Source: Deltaproteobacteria bacterium (GTDB taxonomy: Bacteria; Desulfobacterota; Syntrophia; Syntrophales; UBA2192). Taken from it: a stretch of DNA of 5,046 bases. The notes under the pieces are model-generated. The model was not told where the DNA came from, did no database searches, and worked only from the letters and a program-made list of their open reading frames with translations. Shown one piece after another: positions 1-5,046 of this stretch; within the stretch, counting starts at the first letter, position 1; each line of letters begins with the position of its first letter. The position numbers and the translations under genes are program-made. The stretch is taken from assembly GCA_026388445.1 (NCBI GenBank), contig JAPLJU010000069.1, forward strand, positions 1 to 5,046. The letters run 5' to 3'.

Positions 1-27
1 AATTTTGAGATAGGAATTTAACATACA

Positions 28-97
28 AGTGGTTAGTGATTGGCGAATAGTGGTGAGCAAAAAAGACAGTGGTTAGTGGATAGTGATTAGTGGTGAG
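28..97. repeat. Two-copy direct repeat made of degenerate TTAGTGR heptamers
   Basis: Positions 28-57 and 68-97 are two 30-nt copies that match at 25 of 30 bases and start exactly 40 nt apart. Each copy opens with AGTGG, contains three heptamers and closes with TGAG. The heptamers are TTAGTGA, TTGGCGA and ATAGTGG at 33-53, and TTAGTGG, ATAGTGA and TTAGTGG at 73-93. Because 7 is not a multiple of 3, the TAG and TGA words fall in different frames, and the second copy closes all three forward frames. The stretch is poor in C, unlike the coding DNA, and does not code. A related heptamer run lies across the uvrA stop codon. The function is unknown; it could be a dispersed intergenic repeat family or a protein-binding array. 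Confidence 0.8.
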
Positions 98-122
98 AAG
101 GACAAAGTCAAAACAATATAAA
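93..122 (+). promoter_or_regulatory. Possible sigma-70-type promoter for surA (weak)
   Basis: TATAAA at 117-122 matches the -10 consensus at 5 of 6 bases and sits in an A-rich stretch. GTGAGA at 93-98, the edge of the second heptamer repeat, matches a -35 box at 4 of 6 bases with an 18-nt spacer. Transcription would begin near position 130, inside the 10-nt repeat, giving a leader of about 65 nt. AT-rich DNA easily gives such matches by chance, so this is only the best candidate in the upstream region. Confidence 0.25.
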
Positions 123-125
123 AAG

Positions 126-184
126 GACCAGATAGACCCAAACGGACCTAGGCAGACCTAGATAGACTTAGACAGACTAAAATG
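126..184. repeat. Tandem 10-nt repeat (consensus GACCTAGAYA) in the surA leader
   Basis: GAC begins at 126, 135, 145, 155, 165 and 175, so five of the six units keep an exact 10-nt spacing, close to one turn of the DNA helix. The best units are GACCTAGGCA, GACCTAGATA and GACTTAGACA. The last unit decays into the first in-frame ATG at 182. The array has TAG words in all three forward frames and is not coding. It would lie in or next to the 5' untranslated region of surA. Helically phased motifs can reflect protein binding or DNA curvature, but a slippage-born satellite explains it equally well. Confidence 0.75.
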
Positions 185-190
185 GGGAGA
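184..190 (+). promoter_or_regulatory. Ribosome binding site that decides the surA start
   Basis: GGGGAGA is the only Shine-Dalgarno-like sequence near the 5' end of surA. It lies just after the first in-frame ATG (182), so it cannot serve that codon. It is 4-5 nt before the ATG at 194 and about 10 nt before the ATG at 200. This points to 194 or 200 as the true start. Confidence 0.6.
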
Positions 191-193
191 CTT

Positions 194-1165
194 ATGAAAA
201 TGAAATTGGGATGGCTGATGATCGTCATGATGTTGCTGTCTTTTCCAGTACACTCGGACGCAGAAGTGGCAGACCGGATTGTTGTCATTGTAAATGACGA
301 AGTGATCACCCTGCGAGAGCTCAACGTCACAATCGATACATTTGTCAAGAAAATCGAAAAAAACTATCCCGGGGTTCCCAGGGAAAAGATCCGTGAAGAA
401 GTCACCATGCCCATTCTGAACAATACGATCGAGGAGACGCTTCTCAAGCAGGAGGCCAAGCGTCTCGGGATTACCGTGAAAGATGAGGAGGTTACGACAA
501 CCATCAATGACATACTGGCGAAGAGAAAGTGGAAACTGGAGGACGTCAAGGCTAACCTCGATAAGGAGGGCGTGAGCTTCGATGAATACCGCGAGATGAC
601 CCGGAACAACATTATCAAGGGCCGTGTCATTCGCAGGGAGATCCAGTCGAAGATTGCCGTGGGCAACGAAGAGATCGGCAATTACTACCGCGAGCACCGG
701 AGTGAGTATGAGGGGAAAGAAACGGCCCGGCTCAGGCAGATCCTGATTCCTGTACCCGAAAACGCCGACGCAGATACCCGGGGAAAAATGAAGGCGGAAG
801 CCGAGGACGTGCTCAAAAAATTGAAGGGCGGAGTTCCCTTCGAGCAACTGACGCTTCAGTACTCACGTGGGGCTGCGCAGAGTACGGGCGGCGACATGGG
901 TTATGTCGAGAAGGGTACTATGCTGCCCGCCGTTGACGAAGTCGCTTTCAAGTTGAAGGTCGGGGAAACAAGCGATGTGATCGAGACCCCCCTGGGCTTC
1001 CACATCATCCAGGTCCTGGACAAGAGAGGCGGGGGGGCAAAACCCCTGTCTGCCGTGCGAGACGAGATCGAGGATATCATCGGCCGGGAAAAGGCAGAAA
1101 AGAAATACGCCGACTGGATGGCGGAACTCCGGAAGCGGTCCTATATCGATATCCGGCTCAAATGA
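194..1165 (+). CDS. surA: SurA-like periplasmic chaperone / peptidyl-prolyl isomerase (single parvulin domain)
   Basis: The product (323 aa from this start) is an exported folding factor of the SurA/PpiC family, expected to help outer membrane proteins fold in the periplasm. Residues 1-23 form a signal peptide: MKMK, a hydrophobic core, then Ser-Asp-Ala before the likely cut. No lipobox cysteine is present, so it should be soluble. A helical SurA N-terminal domain spans about 24-155. One parvulin domain spans about 177-278, with the GGDMG motif at 232-236 and GFHII from 268. A charged helix closes the protein (286-323). E. coli SurA is about 430 aa with two parvulin domains, so this is a one-domain form. 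Gln182 replaces the first active-site histidine and Gly226 sits where active parvulins carry Cys or Asp; His270 is kept. Catalysis may therefore be weak and the chaperone role dominant. Start: ATG 182 lacks a ribosome binding site; 194 fits, and 200 is also possible. The family is secure; orthology to true SurA is less so. Confidence 0.88.
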   Translation: MKMKLGWLMIVMMLLSFPVHSDAEVADRIVVIVNDEVITLRELNVTIDTFVKKIEKNYPGVPREKIREEVTMPILNNTIEETLLKQEAKRLGITVKDEEVTTTINDILAKRKWKLEDVKANLDKEGVSFDEYREMTRNNIIKGRVIRREIQSKIAVGNEEIGNYYREHRSEYEGKETARLRQILIPVPENADADTRGKMKAEAEDVLKKLKGGVPFEQLTLQYSRGAAQSTGGDMGYVEKGTMLPAVDEVAFKLKVGETSDVIETPLGFHIIQVLDKRGGGAKPLSAVRDEIEDIIGREKAEKKYADWMAELRKRSYIDIRLK

Positions 1166-1206
1166 ACAGGTTTCGGCCATGAGGCGTAAGGGCTGGGGAA
1201 AAAAAG

Positions 1207-4020
1207 ATGAACACGATCAGGATTAAAGGGGCGTGCCAGCATAACCTCAAGAATATCAGCATTGACATCCCCCGGGACAGGCTTGTCGTGATTACCGGGG
1301 TCAGCGGTTCAGGCAAGTCGTCTCTCGCCTTCGACACCATATACGCCGAAGGTCAGCGGCGCTACGTGGAGTCCCTGTCGACTTACGCCAGGCAGTTCAT
1401 CGGCCAGATGGACAAGCCCGAGGTGGAATCGATCGAAGGTCTCTCCCCCGCCATCGCCATCGAGCAGAGAATGGCAAGCCACAACCCCCGCTCCACCGTC
1501 GGCACCGTCACGGAGATATACGACTATTTGAGGCTTCTTTATGCCAGGATCGGCACCCCCCACTGCTACAGCTGCGGACGGGAGATCCGCTCCCAGACCA
1601 TCGACACGATGCTGGACCGGATTATGGCGCTCCCGGAGAAAACAGGCATAACGATTCTTGCGCCCTTCATCCGGGGCAGAAAAGGCGAATTTCAGAAAGA
1701 ACTCGGACGGCTCCGGAAGGACGGATATGCCCGGGTCCGGATCGACGGGGATGTCCATGACCTCGCCGAGGACATTTCCCTGGACAAGAACCGGCGGCAC
1801 GACATCGACGTCGTCATCGACCGGCTCGTCATCAGGGAGGGCATCCGGAAGCGCCTGAGAGATTCCCTGGAAATCGCAGCCAGGCTCTCGGAGGGCCTCG
1901 TCAGGATCGACGTAAAGGGCGGGGAAGAGCTGCTCTTCAGTGAAAGATACGCCTGCCCCGTCTGCGGGATCAGCCTCTTCGAACTCGCCCCGCGGATGTT
2001 CTCTTTCAACAGCCCCTACGGGGCGTGCCCCGAGTGCAGCGGCCTGGGATCCAAGATGTTCTTCGACGAGGACCTCGTTGTACCCGACGCCGGTCTTTCC
2101 GTCCGGGAGGGCGCCATCGTCCCGTGGGAAAAAAGAAACTCCATGTACTTTCACCAGATGCTCGAGGCCCTCTCCCGGCACTACGCCTTTGACATCAACA
2201 CGCCCTTCAAGGATTTGCCGGAGAAGATCCGCAAAGTACTTCTCTATGGATCGGGAGACGAGGAAATCCGGTTCTATTCGGACTTCGGGGGCAAGCGTCA
2301 GTTCTTCACCCGAACCTTCGAGGGTGTCATCAACAACCTGAACCGCCGCTACCTGGAAACGGAATCGGGCGACGTGAGAACGGAGCTCGAACGATACATC
2401 AACCTGAGCGAATGCCCCGCATGCCATGGATCCCGACTGAAGAGAGAAAGCCTGTCGGTAACCGTGGGCGGAAAAAACATCCACGCCTTCTGCCGGCTCC
2501 CCATCGCGGAGGCGGCCGCATTCCTGGACGCGGCTCCCCTGACCGATCAGGAAAGGACGATCTCCGAAAGGATTGTGAAGGAAGTCCGGGAAAGGTTGCG
2601 GTTCCTTCTGGACGTGGGGATGGATTACCTGAGCCTCGACCGCGCTTCCGGAACACTCTCCGGCGGGGAGTGGCAGCGGATACGGCTCGCCACCCAGATC
2701 GGCTCGGGGTTGACAGGTGTCCTCTACGTGCTTGATGAGCCGACCATCGGCCTCCACCCGAGAGACAACCGACGGCTCATATTGACACTGAAACGCCTCA
2801 GGGACATGGGAAACACCGTTCTGGTCGTTGAGCACGACCCGGAAATTATGCTGGCCTCCGATGACATCATCGACATGGGACCCGGAGCCGGGCTCGACGG
2901 CGGAGAGATCGTCTTCCATGGAACCCCGGCGGAGATTTCAACGAGTGATACGTCGCTCACGGGAAAGTATTTATCGGGCCGGGTTTCGATCCCGGTTCCC
3001 GAAAGAAGAAGGCCCCTGCCCCAACGCTACATCGTTCTGGAAGGCGCATCGGCAAACAACCTGAAGAACATCGACATCCGGATCCCCACCGGACTTTTCA
3101 CCTGCGTGACCGGCGTTTCGGGCTCGGGGAAAAGCACCCTGGTCATCGAGACCCTCTACAAGGTCCTCTCCCGGAGGCTCTACAAGTACCGCGGCAAGAT
3201 CGGAAAGGTGAAAAACGTGAGGGACCTCGGCGGAATAGAACGCGCGGTGATCATGAACCAGCAACCCATCGGCAGAACCCCGCGCTCAAACCCGGTAACC
3301 TACACGGGCGCCTTCTCCCACATACGCGACCTCTTCGCGCTGCTGCCGGAAGCAAGGACGATGGGACACAGGCCGGGGCGGTTCAGCTTCAACGTCAAAG
3401 GGGGGCGCTGTGAGGCCTGCGAGGGAAATGGTCTCATCAGGATCGAGATGCATTTCCTGCCCGACGTGTACATCACCTGCGATATCTGCCAGGGGAAGCG
3501 GTTCAACCCGGAGACGCTGGAGATCCGCTACAAGGGGATGAGCATCGCCGATATCCTGGACATGACCGTCAGCCAGGCCCTTTCTTTCTTCGAGAACATC
3601 CCTTCCATCCGCGCGCGGCTCCAGCTCCTTCACGACGTGGGCCTCGGCTACATCAAGCTCGGCCAGTCGGCCACCACGCTCTCCGGAGGGGAGGCGCAGA
3701 GGATCAAGCTCGCCCGGGAGCTAGGCAAACAGAGTGGCGGGAAAGCCCTCTACATTCTCGATGAGCCGACGATCGGGCTCCACTTCGCCGATGTTGAGAG
3801 ATTGCTGGAAGTCCTGGGAAGGCTGGTCAACATGGGTCACACCGTCGTCGTCATCGAGCACAATCTCGATGTCATCAAGTGCGCCGATCACATCATCGAT
3901 CTCGGGCCCGAGGGCGGACCGGGCGGCGGGCAAATCATCGCCGAAGGAACGCCCGAGGAAGTGGCCCGATCAGAGCGGTCCATGACAGGACAGTTCCTCA
4001 GGAGAGTCGTGAGCGGATAG
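1207..4020 (+). CDS. uvrA: UvrA, damage-sensing ATPase subunit of the UvrABC excision nuclease
   Basis: UvrA dimers find bulky DNA lesions, load UvrB and then leave; the protein acts in the cytoplasm. At 937 aa it is about as long as E. coli UvrA (940). Both ABC ATPase halves are complete. Half I has Walker A GVSGSGKSS (31-39), signature LSGGEWQ (484-490), Walker B LDEPTIGLH (509-517) and switch His543. Half II has Walker A at 636-644, signature LSGGEAQ (825-831), Walker B LDEPTIGLHF (851-860) and His885. Zinc ligands are visible at Cys250/253/274/277 and Cys735/738/758/761, with further CxxC pairs at 120/123 and 403/406. The UvrB-binding region lies at about 130-245 and the insertion domain at about 285-400. 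Trp489 in signature I, Asn684 and Gln686 in the second Q-loop, and Ile856 differ from the usual residues. GGGGA at 1195-1199 lies 7 nt before the start. The gene follows surA by 41 nt and is probably cotranscribed. No SOS box is visible. The TAG stop lies in a heptamer repeat. Confidence 0.98.
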   Translation: MNTIRIKGACQHNLKNISIDIPRDRLVVITGVSGSGKSSLAFDTIYAEGQRRYVESLSTYARQFIGQMDKPEVESIEGLSPAIAIEQRMASHNPRSTVGTVTEIYDYLRLLYARIGTPHCYSCGREIRSQTIDTMLDRIMALPEKTGITILAPFIRGRKGEFQKELGRLRKDGYARVRIDGDVHDLAEDISLDKNRRHDIDVVIDRLVIREGIRKRLRDSLEIAARLSEGLVRIDVKGGEELLFSERYACPVCGISLFELAPRMFSFNSPYGACPECSGLGSKMFFDEDLVVPDAGLSVREGAIVPWEKRNSMYFHQMLEALSRHYAFDINTPFKDLPEKIRKVLLYGSGDEEIRFYSDFGGKRQFFTRTFEGVINNLNRRYLETESGDVRTELERYINLSECPACHGSRLKRESLSVTVGGKNIHAFCRLPIAEAAAFLDAAPLTDQERTISERIVKEVRERLRFLLDVGMDYLSLDRASGTLSGGEWQRIRLATQIGSGLTGVLYVLDEPTIGLHPRDNRRLILTLKRLRDMGNTVLVVEHDPEIMLASDDIIDMGPGAGLDGGEIVFHGTPAEISTSDTSLTGKYLSGRVSIPVPERRRPLPQRYIVLEGASANNLKNIDIRIPTGLFTCVTGVSGSGKSTLVIETLYKVLSRRLYKYRGKIGKVKNVRDLGGIERAVIMNQQPIGRTPRSNPVTYTGAFSHIRDLFALLPEARTMGHRPGRFSFNVKGGRCEACEGNGLIRIEMHFLPDVYITCDICQGKRFNPETLEIRYKGMSIADILDMTVSQALSFFENIPSIRARLQLLHDVGLGYIKLGQSATTLSGGEAQRIKLARELGKQSGGKALYILDEPTIGLHFADVERLLEVLGRLVNMGHTVVVIEHNLDVIKCADHIIDLGPEGGPGGGQIIAEGTPEEVARSERSMTGQFLRRVVSG

Positions 4021-4030
4021 CGGTGAGTAG
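4010..4030. repeat. Heptamer-repeat relic spanning the uvrA stop codon
   Basis: Three heptamers in a row, TGAGCGG, ATAGCGG and TGAGTAG, cover the last UvrA codons, the TAG stop (4018-4020) and the first bases of the gap. Positions 4017-4027 match 47-57 of the leader repeat at 10 of 11 bases, and 4011-4027 match 41-57 at 13 of 17. The usual difference is C for T in the AGTGG core. It looks like a further copy of the leader repeat, but it is short enough that chance is not excluded. Confidence 0.45.
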
Positions 4031-4034
4031 CCCG

Positions 4035-4065
4035 AGGGGACTGCCAGTGGCCCTTTGTGATTTTT
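4035..4065 (+). terminator. Weak candidate Rho-independent terminator after uvrA
   Basis: An imperfect hairpin can form from AGGG (4035-4038) and ACT (4040-4042) pairing with AGT (4046-4048) and CCCT (4051-4054), with a GCC loop and a small internal bulge. It is followed by TTGTGATTTTT. The stem is short and the T tract is interrupted, so the call is weak, although the place between convergent genes is right. Apart from this and the heptamer relic, nothing else is seen in the 79-nt gap at 4021-4099. Confidence 0.3.
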
Positions 4066-4099
4066 CCCCCGATCAGAAGGTGCAATGCCGGATCCGGGC

Positions 4100-5038
4100 T
4101 CATTCGGCGTAGCGGAGCAGGTGGATGTTTCCGATGTTCACTCTCTCCAGATGCTGCCTGGCCGCCCGGTAGCACTCGTCGACCTGTTTTTTCGGGGTGA
4201 CGGGCAGGTCATCCATGAAGAAATCGGGATGAAAGATGAGAAGGGAGTATGGGATGGCGGGGTTGATATCCGCGATGAAGCGGGCTATGGCCGACACTTC
4301 TTCCGCGTCCACGTAATAGGGGACAAGAAGGGTGGTGGCCGTGAGAACGTCCCCATCCGGGAAGGCCTCCGCCACCTGGGAGAAATTTTCAAAGGATCTT
4401 GCGCTGTCCACCCCGCAGAGGGCCAGTGCAAGAACGGGGTTACGGGCCTTCAGGTCAAACTTGACGACGCCTCCGCTTTTTCTGGAGAGATCCGCCGCTC
4501 TTTTCACCAGTTTCGGGTTTCCGCAGCCGTTCCACTCCCAGCAGATCCTCTTTGAGTTGCCACTCTCTTCGATCATGCGCTCGGAAACGCGAAGGGCATA
4601 GGCCATCTGCGGCTCCGGAGAGCCGCCAAAGTAACAAACGCATCGAACCGTCCGGTCGAGCGCCGCCCGGACCAGGTCATCCTCCCGGATGGCCGGCGCC
4701 CGGGCGATCTCCTTGTGCGAGGCGTTCTGGCAGAAGAGACAGTCAAAATTGCAGCCGTAAAAAAAGACGGCGAGGTTGTACCCCCGCTCGTTTGAGCCGG
4801 CACAGAACCACGCCGCGCAGCAGTTCGTGGGAAGGGGGTCCCGGTACTTGTGGGCGAGAGCACTCCCCTTCGGAGCGCGATGGGCAAGGCGACCGTTCAC
4901 GTTTCCGTGGAGGCCGCAGAATCCCGTCTCGCCGGGCGCCATCCGGCAGGCATTGGCACAGAGGACACATCCCCGCCCTTCCGCGGCCACCGGTGGCTTC
5001 CGTGAAAGCCCGTAGGCTTGGCGATCGGGATCATGCAC
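4100..5038 (-). CDS. Radical SAM protein, pyruvate formate-lyase activase-like, substrate unknown
   Basis: The protein (312 aa from GTG) carries the radical SAM signature C-x3-C-x2-C at Cys96/Cys100/Cys103 within YGCNFDCLFCQN. That motif holds a [4Fe-4S] cluster which cleaves S-adenosylmethionine to a 5'-deoxyadenosyl radical. GGSPEP (138-143) is the usual SAM-contacting glycine motif; KFDLKA (193-198) and LLVPYY (237-242) are strands of the partial barrel. An N-terminal cluster, Cys24/27/31/41, precedes the core, and DPLPTNCCAAWFC (67-79) adds three cysteines. There are 16 cysteines in all. This layout resembles uncharacterised COG1180-type proteins of anaerobes. It is not clearly the AmmeMemoRadiSam enzyme, which has a different linker before the signature. 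No glycyl radical enzyme is adjacent. The frame stays open to the window edge and only 8 nt precede the GTG, so no ribosome binding site can be judged; the real start may lie outside. The gene converges on uvrA. Fold assignment is firm, function open. Confidence 0.9.
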   Translation of the reverse strand: MHDPDRQAYGLSRKPPVAAEGRGCVLCANACRMAPGETGFCGLHGNVNGRLAHRAPKGSALAHKYRDPLPTNCCAAWFCAGSNERGYNLAVFFYGCNFDCLFCQNASHKEIARAPAIREDDLVRAALDRTVRCVCYFGGSPEPQMAYALRVSERMIEESGNSKRICWEWNGCGNPKLVKRAADLSRKSGGVVKFDLKARNPVLALALCGVDSARSFENFSQVAEAFPDGDVLTATTLLVPYYVDAEEVSAIARFIADINPAIPYSLLIFHPDFFMDDLPVTPKKQVDECYRAARQHLERVNIGNIHLLRYAE

Positions 5039-5046
5039 ATGGGCAA

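Noticed and set aside
28..184. The upstream repeats as a CRISPR array
   Set aside because: The units are 7, 10 and 30 nt, degenerate, and have no unique spacers of even length between conserved repeats; no cas genes are present.
1..193. LexA/SOS operator upstream of surA-uvrA
   Set aside because: I looked for a CTGT-N8-ACAG type box and for GAAC/GTTC half-site pairs and saw no convincing match.
158..847. A 229-codon minus-strand open frame opposite surA
   Set aside because: It mirrors the surA codons, shows no domain and has no ribosome binding site that I could see; surA itself has a signal peptide and family motifs.
1309..2919. A 536-codon open frame on the minus strand inside uvrA
   Set aside because: It lies wholly antisense to a complete, motif-rich uvrA. 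Its translation shows no recognisable domain, and long antisense frames are expected in GC-rich genes with strong third-position bias.
4088..4097. Perfect 10-nt palindrome CCGGATCCGG next to the radical SAM stop codon
   Set aside because: A few 10-nt palindromes are expected by chance in 5 kb of GC-rich DNA, and no T tract follows on either strand, so a terminator or operator is not supported.
4085..4555. A 156-codon plus-strand open frame opposite the radical SAM gene
   Set aside because: It is antisense to a gene with an intact radical SAM signature and has no family features of its own.
1..5046. Insertion sequence or phage material
   Set aside because: No transposase, integrase or terminal inverted repeats are visible, and the coding genes look alike in composition; only the leader is AT-richer.

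Overview
This 5,046-base window reads as ordinary chromosomal DNA from a GC-rich, Gram-negative, probably anaerobic bacterium. A SurA-type periplasmic chaperone implies an outer membrane. A cysteine-rich radical SAM enzyme of the pyruvate formate-lyase activase type fits an anaerobe. The combination of a one-parvulin SurA, this UvrA and this radical SAM family best suits the old Deltaproteobacteria (Desulfobacterota), but that placement is an inference from protein style and not a search result.

Layout. Positions 1-193 are an AT-richer leader with no gene. It holds two copies of a 30-nt direct repeat built from degenerate heptamers (28-97), then a run of 10-nt units that each start with GAC (126-184) and lead into the start region of the first gene. 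Gene 1 (194-1165, +) encodes an exported SurA-like chaperone or peptidyl-prolyl isomerase. Gene 2 (1207-4020, +) starts 41 nt later and encodes a full-length UvrA, the damage-sensing ATPase of nucleotide excision repair. A 79-nt gap (4021-4099) separates it from gene 3 (4100-5038, -), a convergent radical SAM protein whose 5' end lies at or beyond the right edge of the window.

How the genes relate. surA and uvrA are close and co-oriented and probably share a transcript, although uvrA has its own good ribosome binding site. Their products act in different compartments (periplasm and cytoplasm), so this looks like transcriptional linkage and not a shared pathway. No LexA-type operator is visible upstream of either gene. 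The radical SAM gene is a separate unit; no glycyl radical enzyme or other substrate protein is visible beside it.

No new multi-gene system is evident. The points most worth a second look are: the heptamer repeats, which occur upstream of surA and again across the uvrA stop codon; the 10-nt-phased leader repeat; active-site losses in the parvulin domain; unusual residues in the UvrA ATPase motifs; and the cysteine load of the radical SAM protein.
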